Positions 47,303-59,171 of a DNA stretch of 64,000 nucleotides are shown here, piece by piece. The notes below the pieces were generated by a model that saw nothing but the letters and a program-made list of their open reading frames with translations, did not search any database and had not been told where the DNA came from. Origin of the DNA: Spinellus fusiger (Eukaryota > Mucoromycota > Mucoromycetes > Mucorales > Phycomycetaceae); the NCBI GenBank assembly GCA_025094145.1, contig JALLLS010000089.1, forward strand, positions 1-64,000. Direction: 5' to 3'. A program made the translations under genes and the position numbers. The stretch's first letter is position 1. The number at the start of each line of letters is the position of its first letter.

Positions 47303-47516
47303 TCAATAACAATAATGATAATAATGATAATAATAACAACAACAATAATAACAATAATAACAATAATAACAATAATAACAATAATAACAATAATAACAAT
47401 AATAACAATAATAACAATAATAACAATAATAACAATAATAACAATAATAACAATAATAACAATAATAACAATAATAACAATAATAACAATAATAATAATA
47501 ATGATAATGATAATAA
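47303..47516. repeat. Long (AATAAC)n microsatellite
   Basis: More than 25 units of a hexanucleotide AATAAC/AACAAT are flanked by AATAATG and AATGATA variants. It lies in gene-poor AT-rich DNA and produces chance Ile/Val and Leu repeat ORFs on both strands. Confidence 0.92.
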
Positions 47517-50500
47517 TATAGGCCAACTGTCTTATGATGGATATATTTATAACAACTAGTCTTGGAATTTCCGAAGAAAAGTATAAAATTTACTGAAAAG
47601 TATAAATTAATATCTGTGCAGATAGAGGTTGTAATTCAAGGTGCCACCACTATTAGTATAGAGTTTTATATGAGCCATATTGAACGGCTGTATGTTTGAA
47701 AAGAGATTTCCAGATAAACATAGTTCTGACAATAAATTAAACACCAATTAAAAACTAATAAATCTTTAACTACTATAGTCATCATATTTTTCTTTATTCT
47801 TATGAATAGGCTTAATATCTCATGCAGTATGTATGCAGTGAAACCTCACTTTCCAACAATCTCGTTCTAATCTAGACAGTCAGAATACACTTTCTGTATG
47901 TTTGAGTATGCAGTTGACAGCACTGTGTAGACCTTTTAGTGATAATAAGGAGTTTGGTAGATCTTTTTTTTTTCAGTCATTGTTTTGATATGTACTTTGT
48001 ATAACATCTTTAGTGTTTTCATATTTGGATAATATACAATGAAAAAATAGTGTCTCAGCCTCAAAACATTTTTTTGATTGGACCTATCCATTTGCTTTTA
48101 GGTTCATGTCATCTATTTAACCAATTTACATTCCTATATTCTTAGATATCACTTATTGAACAATTATTTGTCTTACATAGCCTACTTGGTATCTGCTATG
48201 TGTTGCAACTAAAATAATCTACAGTGCTTTGATTACCACTTACAATTTGCCTATGGAAATCTTATGCTAGAATATATTGATTCTATATCATGGATGTCAT
48301 GTAAACACATTATAGTAGTTAACAATACCACAATTGATATAAATGTATGTTTGAATGTATATTAATAGAAAACAATTTAGAGGCATATGTTCACATTATC
48401 TGTTTTTTTTTTTTTACAAATGCACATCTATGCTGAAACATATCCTCAAGTGTTATTAGGGGATTTCTTTAGCGAATGATTGTGCATTATAATAGGTGTA
48501 AGAGAATAGATACTATAATCTATAGGTACAATTTATGTATTTAAGAAAGAAATGAAAGATATAGCACAAATGTGCATATTGGCTTAAACTAATAGAATTG
48601 TAAGAGTCTACTAAGCTACAATCGAGAGACCAGAATGAGTATTACAGAATACTACAGAAGATATTATTAAATAAAGCATTTGTATGTAATAACAATGCTT
48701 TATTAAAGTCTCGTATCATATTCTTATTAAAGTTCAAACATAAGAAGTTACCTAAATTAAATAAATCTTCTTAACTGTATTTACTATTAAGATAATAATA
48801 TTAAGAATCTTGAATCGTTATTGACATTCTTTTTACTTGAGCATATGATATATTATTAGCAGATAGCTCTAAACTATATATGGTGACAAGAACAAAATTA
48901 GTAGGCACAAGCAGAATTCATCAAGATTATCATGAGTTCTCAAATGAACTTTCTCCTGTCTTCTATGCTAATGAAAATGCAATTTGGTTTAACTTTCATT
49001 ATTATATTATATGGAAACTAAAATAATAGTTAGGTGAAAAAGATGCACCTTTTTTCCTATCAAATAATTCCAGAGAAACGTTTCAATAGATACAAATTTA
49101 GTAGATATTAAACAACTATTAAGATCTATTCATAAATGTAGTGTTTTTTTTTTAAAAAAAAAAAGAAGAAAAGTATATCTATTGAGTAGTTATTGTAAAG
49201 TCAGGACAATGGTCTAAAGGTTGAAATACAACTCAAGAGATCATCTTTGCTATTTTAAAAGCATACAATACATTTAAAATATGAGTTATATATCATACAT
49301 ACTAAATTGTTAATTGATAATGAATATTAAAATATGTCAATTGTGTTATGAAGTTTAAAACGTTTGTCACAGGTAGTTTTTTATAGTTTTTTTATTACTC
49401 CACTTGTACTCACAGCTCAGACTGTATGAAAATAAGAATAAGCCATACCCCCTTTTCACATATTAGTATTAATTCTCTTTTATAAGAAAAGGATAAATTT
49501 TGTCATCGATACCAACACATACTTCGGAAAGATCTGTCTATCCTTTGGGCTAACCTCACAGCCATTAGTGATTTTTATACACTATTTGATCCTTTTTATT
49601 TTCATGAATGATAAACTGCTTAAATGTATTGAGTAGTTGAGTACACAAAAGTGATCAGCACTAATGCTTAATGCTGACATTTTCTTTTACTCATCGTCTG
49701 ACCTTGATCAGCTAAAAATTAATCATTCGTTTACAACATATGATATAAGTATTGAGGTGTCTTTAAAGTACACTTCACTTGTTAAAATGAATAAGTATTG
49801 TTTTTGTAACCATCTTATTGTAATATTTACAATATCTATAGTCAGCGGAGAAAGATAGATCTATCCATCTATCTATAAAAGGGAAGTAACTGTATTATGA
49901 CTGTATTAACAGGTAGTTGGCTGGATTATATACCAAAGCCAGATTGTTCTTGAGTAGTGTCGTGTTTATCAAAATGACCAACAAGTTTAGAATTGAATAG
50001 CTATCCATAGGTAATGAAGAGTAAAGCTGTTCTTATATTATTCCAACTTAAAACTCATATCATTTTTATCACTACTATTTATCAACCCATACAAAATAGT
50101 AAGAGTCAACAGGCAATCATTTTCATAGACAATTGTTAACTAGGAGTTGACTTTAGCTACCAGTTGGAAGTTTCTAATACTGATAAGCCATAAAAATCTA
50201 TCTATACTATACTAAACTATGTCATAGTATATTCTATTTTAACAGGTAGTCTATCTATAAGCTTTAGTCATTTGCCTACATGCTACTTAAAGAATAGAAT
50301 GTATAGACCAATGTCTTATTATCCGCTGATTCCCATCCAAACCTCCTGTAATATTTAACTACCTTTTCTATATTTCATGCAAAGAACACCAGGGGTGTGA
50401 GTCCATTTCAGTGTATCTTATCTCAACACAGCCTATTGATTATGCTTACGACACTCACACAACCTAAAGTATGACAAGAGACTCCATTTCCTTGTTGCGT

Positions 50501-50609
50501 ATAGGCTAAAAAGGAGTGATTCTCCTTATAAATGTTTCTTTCAATGTTCATGAGTCCTGAACTCTTTTTGCCTATCTAATTCAACGTCTGAACCAGACCT
50601 AATCTCGAC
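47517..50609. other. Long AT-rich gene-poor region
   Basis: About 3.1 kb hold no gene I can support. The only ORF over 60 codons (49664-49858) has no recognisable features. No transposon termini were recognised. Confidence 0.5.
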
Positions 50610-51038
50610 ATGTCACCTCTATCTATTGAAAAACGTAACAATGTAGAGATCCTGCTCCGTCAAGGAAAGTCATCGAGATCCATTGCAAAGCTGGCTGGTG
50701 TCAGTAAATCTACAGCCACAAATATTCGTCGTAGGCTTGGCTTGGCCATTATGAACAAAGGTGGAAGACCTAGCAAACTCACACCTGCCATCAGTCGTCT
50801 CATCTTACGTCGATTTAATAGCGGTAGATACAAAAACACTAGAGAAGCGGCCATTAAGCTGAGAGAAGAGGGAACTATCGTAGTTCCAAATACGATTGGA
50901 AATCTCTTAAAACGATACGGATGGCAGCCAAACACATCTGTATGTTCACAGAAATACACACTCAACTCATCCATCACCAGGCAGAAGCAAGAATCCAGTG
51001 TAGATAAAGATGCTTATTGCCCAAAAGCGGAAGAATAA
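50610..51038 (+). CDS. Stand-alone Tc1-type helix-turn-helix DNA-binding protein
   Basis: This is an intact 142-residue ORF. Residues about 5-45 (KRNNVEILLRQGKSSRSIAK then LAGVSKSTATNIRR) form the first helix-turn-helix of Tc1/Tc3-type transposases. A GRPSKL AT-hook-like GRP motif follows (about 53-58). A second helical DNA-binding region (about 60-110) ends NLLKRYGWQP. The DDE catalytic domain that should follow is absent: the chain ends after 32 unrelated polar residues. No terminal inverted repeats or TA-flanked ends were seen nearby. It may be a domesticated DNA-binding domain or simply a truncated transposase. The absence of stops favours neither strongly at this length. Confidence 0.6.
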   Translation: MSPLSIEKRNNVEILLRQGKSSRSIAKLAGVSKSTATNIRRRLGLAIMNKGGRPSKLTPAISRLILRRFNSGRYKNTREAAIKLREEGTIVVPNTIGNLLKRYGWQPNTSVCSQKYTLNSSITRQKQESSVDKDAYCPKAEE

Positions 51039-51637
51039 TTCACTCTTGATATGGTTCTTAGATAGTTTACAGGCTACAAATTCATTATTTGCATATTTTT
51101 AATTACTCCTACAGGCATGATGCTAATAAATACAACTGATTATGATACCACTATTAATCCACGTGCTTCAGGGGAACTAAGAAATACAGAATATACTATT
51201 AATGTACTGAGAATTATAATGCTTACGGGTAAAAAAATCGGTCTATTTTCTCTTAATAAGATAATACATCTTAATTTAGACTTAAAACAGTATTCAAGGA
51301 TTTCGAAAAGCGTTAAAGATTTCCCACCCATCAGTCTATAGTAATGTGGAAGGGACTCTAGGAGGAAGAGTGGACTCTTTACCTATCCAATGTATCATAA
51401 GCACTAGAATAGGCAGATAAAGTATGCTTATTGAATAAGACTCATTAACAATAGGAAAAAAGTACTGTACATGCCCAAAGATCTAGTTTCCATGCTAAAC
51501 TATCTAATCATTACTCCAAACAATGGCTTTGGTTTAATCTGCTGTATCACTACTCTCCATGGCCCTAGTGATTTCAATCCCCGCACCTTTGAATGACTGC
51601 GCTTCAGTGAGAGGCTATTTGTTGAATTCAACACACA
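51039..51637. other. Intergenic region
   Basis: A 74-codon ORF at 51117-51341 (MLINTTDYDTTINPR...) has no recognisable features. It could be the remains of sequence downstream of the helix-turn-helix gene. Confidence 0.4.
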
Positions 51638-52836
51638 ATGGCAAACACATTGACAAGCGAGCAGAAACAGCTAATAGAATACAAAAGAAGTATTGCACTA
51701 GAAAGCCTAAAACAAAAGAGACAGATAGATATTAAAGACGAAAAGACAGAAAATAATACAAAAAGTGGAGAGTCTGCCAGTGATATCGCCATTCAAACAC
51801 GATCTAAGCGAATACGACCCAATACACCTTATTATGACTATGATTTTAGTAACATGGTGGACACAAAGGGAGGATATATTGTTGAAGAGGAGAAAGATCC
51901 TGTACCAGACAAGCGTAAAGAAGAAACCATCAAAATCACTCCTTATCTACGTAAATGAAGACAGGCTGTGTCTATTGAATGTTGTATTGACTAGAAAACA
52001 ACCCACTGTCTATTTAGCCACTTCAATAGATGCATCAGAAAACCCAAAATGTAAAGAGTGTGATTCTATGGACCTTGATCCTGTGTTCTTTCAGATATTC
52101 TCTATCCATGTATGTCCTGCTTGTAGAGAGAAGTATGCAGACAAGTACAGTTTAATAACAAAGACAGAGGCAAAGGAGGTAAATGCATACCAGACTATGC
52201 ATGGAACTACTTAGTAATAATGGTTGTTCTTTTCAGGATTATCTTTTAACAGATCGTAAGTGTAGCATTAGACAGTACACAGTAAGATGATGGAGGAATG
52301 AGTGCTAAGTGTGCTTCACATTCTCCCCAGCTGAATTGCGAGACAAGGATCTACTGCCACACTGGTCAAAACCAAATCCTAGAAAGTCAACATGGAACAA
52401 TATGATGCTCTATGTGAGAGAGATGGTGAATATCGATGAGTGTGTTGATTGTGTAGTATTAACTCACGATGAGTGTTCTAGGTAGAGGAGTATGCTTTTA
52501 AAAAGTGGGGAGGTCCAGAAGGATTAGATAGCGAGTATGAACGACGGGAGGCACAGAAAAAAGAAACAAAGGAAAAGAAATTAAAAGAGAAAATGGCAGG
52601 TGAGTCCTTGGAACTTATTGTAGATAGATCCAATGCACTTTATTTGTATTCTTTATCATGGACCTCTTCTTACTCTATTAGACTTGAGACGCAAGACCAT
52701 GACAAGTTCATGGGAGCGAAAAAGACAAGAGGGATCTCATCAGCACACATTTGAAGAAGTGGTAGAAAATAAGGACGGAGTAACAACACAAAAATGCCTA
52801 GTATGTGGGCTCATCATCGAGGCAGAAGAATTTTGA
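51638..52836 (+). CDS. RAD14: DNA damage recognition protein XPA/Rad14
   Basis: There are six exons: 51638-51950, 52018-52178, 52237-52255, 52331-52425, 52482-52599 and 52682-52836. The product is 286 residues. [16 protein letters not shown] is the conserved pre-finger motif. The zinc finger is CKEC...CPAC ([16 protein letters not shown] between). The DNA-binding domain follows with [58 protein letters not shown] and a basic helix ([16 protein letters not shown]). The C-terminal CLVCG matches the TFIIH-binding tail. XPA verifies damage and organises the nucleotide excision repair complex with RPA and TFIIH. A 19-nt micro-exon (52237-52255) codes the DYLLTD motif. The gene appears intact. Confidence 0.93.
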
Positions 52837-53103
52837 ATTCTCTTTGCTAAGAGGCCCAGGTAAGAGATAGCGTTGTTCAACATTTTGACTGTAGGAAGCA
52901 AAGAACAAATACTACTAGATCCACTCAACATGCTTATTTAATTCTATTACTGTGAAAGAAGCGTAATACTTATCCTATTGACGCTTTGCAATATTCATAT
53001 GATGTATAACCTATAATAAATATTAGCAAGACCTCAATAAACTGAGCTGTTTAACTATATTAAATACTATTTTCTATTACTTAATTCAGTACTAGACATT
53101 ATA

Positions 53104-53346
53104 ATGTTTTTAGATAGTTTACCTGTATCGTGGGTTTCTGTCAGTGAGTCAACCGAGACTCCAACGATAAATAGGGAGGAGAAGGATGAGAATGAACTAA
53201 AAGGCCTGAACCTTTTATTGGTTCTAACTGTATCATTTATATCTTGCTTTCTTTTGTTCCATCTACAAAAGCGCTCTGGACGGGTGCCATTTTCCCTTGG
53301 TGACAACAGACTATGTCTTAATTACAATATAGCAACGAGATCATGA
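53104..53346 (+). CDS. Hypothetical short protein with one membrane segment
   Basis: An 80-codon ORF with one strongly hydrophobic stretch (LNLLLVLTVSFISCFLLFHL) followed by basic residues. There is no recognised family and no splice signals. It may be chance. Confidence 0.2.
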   Translation: MFLDSLPVSWVSVSESTETPTINREEKDENELKGLNLLLVLTVSFISCFLLFHLQKRSGRVPFSLGDNRLCLNYNIATRS

Positions 53347-53371
53347 TTCCAAAGCTTTAATATCTTATCTT

Positions 53372-53873
53372 TCATACAACTTTGGTTTGAACACTTATTT
53401 GAAAGGATAAAAGTGAGTTTTTGTCTTTTGTTTCTGCTAATGCAGCTTGAGATAGATTTTTAATAGACTCAATGTAATCCTCATCAATAGGTGCCTTACG
53501 ACTACCATCCGAGAAACGTCTCGGCATAAGGTTTTGCTTGACTACCAACACTACCATACCATCAGTTTCTATTGTACTTTGACATCTCATTGACTTATCT
53601 ATACCTTGATTTTTGAACACCTTTTATGTGTGCGCACATATCCAACACATTTCATCTGATAATATTTGCAATAGCCTCCTCAGAATAGTTTTTGGCTTTC
53701 ATGGCATGGGTCAATGTGGTGATTCTTTCATTTTGTCGTAGGATGATATTGAAGAACATTCTGAGACGATTCCCAAACTGAGACACACTATTATTGATGT
53801 AGGATGTGTGTATCTTTATAGTCTTGAATTGTTTATCTATATAAGAATTATTTATGCTATTGAGAACGCCCAT
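53372..53873 (-). CDS. Hypothetical; two neighbouring small minus-strand ORFs
   Basis: The upstream ORF (53652-53873, 73 codons) is polar and helical with a coiled-coil look (FGNRLRMFFNIILRQNERIT). The downstream ORF (53372-53620, 82 codons) contains DEDYIESIKNLSQAALAETK. I could not join them with a GT-AG intron because a TGA closes the first before any donor. They may be one gene with a lesion, two small genes, or chance. No family was recognised. Confidence 0.25.
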
Positions 53874-54283
53874 CTACTTCAATGCATGTGTAATTATTGT
53901 GCACTACATGATTTACTCTCTGTAGGGTTTTTCTGATTATTTATAATTTACACCAGTAAACCCTGTTTCAACTTAGTTTATGTCTATATATTATTAATAC
54001 ACTTGCTATTAAACAATATATGCACTATTATCTCGAGCTACCCTATCTATAAGACCCATGCTTTTGATTTCAACATGAAGACCAATATTATTAAACACAA
54101 GGCTCATTTACCCTAGTTGATGTATCTCATTATAAAGATAAAGATGGTTTTATTGAAGCTACATGGAATAAATGGTTTATTTTATAATACTCCTATTTTA
54201 TAGCAACTCTTAATCATTGAGGACAGAGTAAAAAGAATGGTGGTATGTGTTTATCATAAAATAGTTATTTTCATGATTAGATA

Positions 54284-54586
54284 TTATTCACAGACACACT
54301 CTCCATCTGAGCATCCTGTACTTTCAAGATTCATTGATTCGCAAATTGCCACGCATCCCTTGTTGTTGTTTTCTTTGCAATCGCCAACGCCAACATTTGT
54401 ACAGAAGCATAAATTGGATACACACATGGGTTGAAGTGCAGTTACGGCACATTGCTTAGAGCACTCATACTTTTCGTCATAAGATACACATGATCCATAT
54501 TCAATAACTCTTTCATCGGCCTTCACTACGTTTGAAATGGCACAAAATCCAGCAATGGCCATTAAAAGAGAGGTGGTATACTTCAT
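54284..54586 (-). CDS. Small secreted cysteine-rich protein
   Basis: This single-exon gene gives 100 residues. A signal peptide (about 1-23, hydrophobic LLMAIAGFCAISNVV) precedes a mature chain of about 77 residues with 12 cysteines. They occur in patterns such as CSKQC, CVSNLCFC and CSDGECVC, suggesting six disulfides. No known family was recognised. It has the form of small secreted proteins of fungi (wall, defence or host-interaction proteins), but nothing in the sequence fixes the role. The 5' leader is pyrimidine-rich on the coding strand. Confidence 0.75.
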   Translation of the reverse strand: MKYTTSLLMAIAGFCAISNVVKADERVIEYGSCVSYDEKYECSKQCAVTALQPMCVSNLCFCTNVGVGDCKENNNKGCVAICESMNLESTGCSDGECVCE

Positions 54587-56813
54587 TGGAAAGAAAAAGA
54601 AAGCGAGAAAGAGAGATAAAAGATATAAAAAAAAGAGTTAAGGATTAAGAAAGGAGAAAAGACCAAAGTCGTGCTTAATAAACACAGGGATGTGGATTTT
54701 TACTGCTCACCCTCTATTTTATTTCCATGACTTTTCTCGCTTTTCAACAAGGAGTTGTGCTAAAACATGACACTCTTTGGAAGAGACACTCCCTAACTTT
54801 AAAGAAATTAGCTACAATAATGCTGAAGCTATCCACAAAAGTATTCTACAAAACTCCTCTCCCCCTCTATCTTCAATCAATAATATCTCTTTTCTACATA
54901 TATATGTACTATTGTTATACACTTGGTAAATATAAAATTGAGATTCTACTTAATAATTTTATCAGGTAATTGAGCTAAAGATACAAAGCAATTGGTATTC
55001 ATATAAATAATAATACTTACCATCATACCATTATAAAGATTTATTCTTTAGGTCTATATAAAAACTGTCCAGAAAAGTAAATAAAATCCCTTAAAATCGA
55101 TTTTTATAATACACCCATGATGTTAATTGGTTACTTAATATTTCATGAGTAGCTGAAAAGTGCCACAGGAAAGATTGATCATATTCAAACTTGCCATAAA
55201 GTGATTTTTGCTTTCATTGTTTTCAGCTGAGAATAGCTTTAAAGTAACTCGTGGACTAAAGCAAGAATAGTTAAAATGGTAGCAAAGTAAATGCAATAGA
55301 ATGAACACAAATCATAGTTGACTTTTTCATAGAAAACAATGTCTGAGACTGGCCATTGGTAGTGGGATAATAGCACATAGCTATTGACATATCTATACCC
55401 ATCAGACAGTATACTATTTCTAGAATATTCATCAAGCAGATACTTCCAAACCATACATATGTATAAGATAAATGTTCCATGTTGAGCATATTTATAATTA
55501 AATAGAACTATGGACACAAGAAAAAGAAGACTGACAGGATGCACAGACATCATTAATATATTCCAACACACAGGTGTATTATTACAGTGAGGGAGTTTGC
55601 TGTGTTTTTCATACAATATCTAGTTTAATACTTCTATAAATTCATAACTTCTTAAAGGCTTTCAAACTTCTAGGGGGAAAAGGGAAATAAAAATGATTTT
55701 ATATAGTTGCTTCTGGTGTCGATAAAGTGGTACTCATATTAAAATGACAAAGTTAAAGATGAGAAAACATAGAATAATTTCTACAAAGCATTTCTCTCTA
55801 CTACTATATTAATAAACTGTATTAATTGTCGCATCGTTTTATTGAGTAAGTGTATACTGTGAACAATCTTTGATAGATGATTTTGGTGATAGAGGATAAT
55901 CTACTGATTAACTAATACACTCATAGCATCTATAATAAACCCATATTATCAGCCATCTATACATCTATTTATAGAAATATTCATTAATAAAGTTTCTATT
56001 AAAAGTAGATCCAAGTAAATAATAGTGCATTAATGTAACCATCAATAAAGACAACCTTTTGATCTAATCTTTGTGTGAAGTATTATCTAAAATAAAACAG
56101 AATGGATTGAGGTAATTATCATAACCTAGATATTCACAGAATGTGTCCCAATAGTTTAAGCATTGTAGTTTTTATATGGTATATGCAAAAGAACACAAAA
56201 AGGAACCTTATTGATCCCAAATATTTTTACACTTTTATTTCAAACAGTTAGCCTTGATGTATCAATATCCCTTAAAGTCTCCCTTGGTAGAAATCTTATA
56301 CAATTGCTATATGCTTTGACTCTAGCCCTTAGTTATCTTACATATAATCCAGCTACAGTAATAACCACTGGACAAAAGTTACGGATCGTGTGATCTTATG
56401 AAGGAAAAGTCATTCACATATCCAGTTCAGATGAACTTATGCTTATAATCAATTATTCATGTTCTGTGGATGACTATGTTGGAGGCTTATAGATGTTTTT
56501 TTAGCATAAGAAATGACTGACTCCTTTTGAAACATAGCCTTTCAAACACTAGTCATTGTTATGTGAAGTGGGTACTTCTATTAAAAGCATGCCTTGATTG
56601 TTTTCTCTGCTAGTTATTTTGTATATTTCTTCTATAGATCCTCATGTCATAAAGCACTACACTTTAGTCAGAATACTAAAAAACTGCATATCCATTCATG
56701 CTTTCCCATAAAATAGTAAATACTATATGAAGTGCATTCTATTACTATTATTGTAATATCCCATACAATAAACTATTATTAATCCAGTATCGCTATACTA
56801 GTGATTACATAAA
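54587..56813. other. AT-rich region between the secreted protein and methyltransferase genes
   Basis: No well-supported gene. A hydrophobic 125-codon minus-strand ORF (55239-55616) is listed separately. ORFs at 54727-54969 and 56211-56393 lack coding features. Confidence 0.45.
55239..55616 (-). CDS. Hypothetical membrane-like ORF
   Basis: 125 codons with several hydrophobic stretches (LLFLVSIVLFNY, FATILTILALVHELL) and many Tyr and Cys residues. No family was recognised. In DNA this AT-rich, hydrophobic ORFs arise easily, so this is reported only as possible. Confidence 0.2.
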   Translation of the reverse strand: MYEKHSKLPHCNNTPVCWNILMMSVHPVSLLFLVSIVLFNYKYAQHGTFILYICMVWKYLLDEYSRNSILSDGYRYVNSYVLLSHYQWPVSDIVFYEKVNYDLCSFYCIYFATILTILALVHELL

Positions 56814-58292
56814 CTAAATATCCCATGTTACTTTGAGAATCTCGCGCTTCACAGTACTTTCACTCTCAAATACTTTTTCCACCTTGAATAAATCACCCTC
56901 TGCATCTTTTGTCTTACTCAGGAGAGAGCAGAAAGGCAGAATCCCACCCCCCACACCAAAATAGACAGTTTTTGCTGCTACATAACTGACCACTGTGTTG
57001 AGTATCGTATCAAAGAAACATTCTACTTACGCTACACCACTTGGCTTCTTCAGCGATTTCTGGAAGACACGAATAAGATCAGGTAAAGCATGTTCTGCAT
57101 AGATAGTCTCTGAAGTCACCAGTATGTCGTACTTGTCTTGCTCTGCTTCAAGATTTAGCACTTCCTAAATAAATAAGTGATAGTAATAGTAATAGTAAAC
57201 ACTTAGTAGCGTACTGCTTTCGATGCATTGTTAGTGCTTACCGGCAAACCACTCCAATCACCCACAAATGCCCTTGTACGTTGAGCCAAACAATTCAGCA
57301 TCTCTGGCATGTTTTCTGATACAAGTTCAGCTTCAACATCGCATGTATTAGAATCCCCAATAATTCTATCTTCTTCCTCTTCTTCCTCCTCCCCCTCTTT
57401 TTCTTCTGACTCGGATTCTGACTCGGATTCTGAGTCTGACAGAGATGCCTCTTCTTTTTCATGAAGAGTAGAAGGGTCTTGAACAGTCAACAGTGTGTTA
57501 AGCAATATGTTGGGTATAGTGATACATCGGATCACTTGTTCATTGTAGTCCTGAACATCCACTCTATTATTGGCGTCTTTAGATAGTAAATACAAAGCAG
57601 GGAGAGAAGATCCACAACCAAGCTAAGTTTATGTTAGACTCTATTAATGTATTCCATGCACCCGCCGTTCTATGTTTACCTCGAGTATCTTTTTGTTGGT
57701 TCTCTGTTCCTCAGGCAATTGTGATAAAAAGCTCACTAAATCAACAGAACACTCCCATGTCTTGAAGCCACCTAAGGAAATAGTCAGCATGCCTATTTCT
57801 ATTTCACCTTACTGCTTATACCTTCATAGACGCCTTTAATTAAATCAGTGTTTCCACTCAAGTTTAGCATGGAAACCACTTCTGATCCAGTTTCATTTTC
57901 ATCAGCCAAAGTGTCTTGTTCTGCTATTTGGAACCTAACATCCGCCAGTGTGCGTTTATAAAGAGGCTTCTCTACGGGTGGAATTGTAAGCGAGTCTGCT
58001 TGAATAGCATTGGGTAAGACACAGGACTAGATACAACTCTTATTAACACATTGAAGTTTCTGTTATATTTAGACAAAGACACAAGAATACTTGCAAGAAT
58101 ATCGTATTCTTTACAGGGAAGTTTAGTGTGTGTCTCGAGTGAGAGGTCGTTTAAAGATGATTCTAGTTGTTGGGCTTGATCTTCTTCTAGGTCAAGATCC
58201 TCACTCTAAGCATCAGACTCTACTCTTTATTAAATAGTTCAAATAGCTCCTTGCCCTTGTCTACTTGCAGTGAAATTAAACTTGAACGCCAT
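56814..58292 (-). CDS. Protein-histidine N-methyltransferase, HPM1/METTL18-like
   Basis: There are seven exons on the minus strand: 58269-58292, 58095-58205, 57822-58026, 57680-57771, 57242-57622, 57031-57164 and 56814-56985. The product is 372 residues. The start MAFKFNFT, the GGFKTWECSVDLVSFL block, SAM motif I (ILELGCGSSLPAL), VQDYNEQVI, FVGDWSGLP and DILVTSETIYAEH follow the METTL18/Hpm1 order. That enzyme methylates a histidine of ribosomal protein uL3 (Rpl3). A Ser/Glu-rich acidic insert (SESESESE then polyglutamate) sits between DYN and GDW. The first two introns use GC donors (GCAAGT), which is the only choice that keeps phase. The gene is divergent from the carrier gene at 59172. Confidence 0.85.
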
Positions 58293-59171
58293 GAGTGAGG
58301 AGGTGTCGAGGGAGCAGCTTGTCAGTGCTAGAGGCAATCGTGACAGTGCTTGCTTCTTCTGGCCAAGCCACACTTGCTGTCTCTTATTGGTGGAGTACAG
58401 TGCTTAGAGTATAAGACAGAATACACCCCACGCCTCTTGTCTGGTGATGAGAAGAAAGTTGGCAGGGTTTAGACGACGCTTTTCTACTACTTTCAAGCCA
58501 ATACTCCTGCCTTTCTATTGACAGAAGAGCTTGTCTCGGCCTGTCTCGTGTTCTTATTTTTATGTCCCTGAATTTGACATGGCACGTGGCTGTGATCCGT
58601 GCACAGATACTATCCATAAAGGGATGAGATAACGCCTGTTTCCATGGCTACAAATGAATATTTTTGCTTGATTCATTTTATGCAAAGTTTCTTTGTCTTT
58701 GAGTGACGGTGAAATAGACTGTCTTTCTTTATGGGTATAGTTTTACTGCTTTCCTATGGGTGCTGTGGCCTGCTTTTTGCTGTGTCTATTCCAGACAGTA
58801 GAGGATGATATCTGTCTACCCCTCCTATAATAGAGTTAAGAGCAGTTTGTTCTTATGGTGTGTATGAAGAATTCCACAGTGTAATACGATGGAATCTACG
58901 GGTGATTTTAGAACAGAGGACAGGATTACCTGTGCCCGATACTGCACTGTACGCTCATCGAATCCCGCTATCACCAAATGTGGCTTATTGACACTTTATT
59001 TCCGTCTTGCCCTGTGATCTGCTATAGAAGAGGGGGAAAATAAATGAGACGAAAGCCTTACAAGGACTTCATTTTGAGGTGCTTTTTACCACTCGTTCCT
59101 GCAACAGAAACACAGACAGATTCATGCAATAGCACCTCCACAACCACACCCACACCCACAGTAGAGTCACG
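58293..59171. promoter_or_regulatory. Divergent intergenic region between HPM1-like and carrier genes
   Basis: This 879-bp region between two divergent start codons should contain both promoters. It is less AT-rich than other spacers. Short ORFs in it (58384-58617 and 59058-59249, minus) look like chance. No TATA box or other site stands out. Confidence 0.4.

Noticed and set aside
47287..47526. Ile/Val- and Leu-repeat proteins on both strands
   Set aside because: They are translations of the AATAAC microsatellite, with no other coding evidence.
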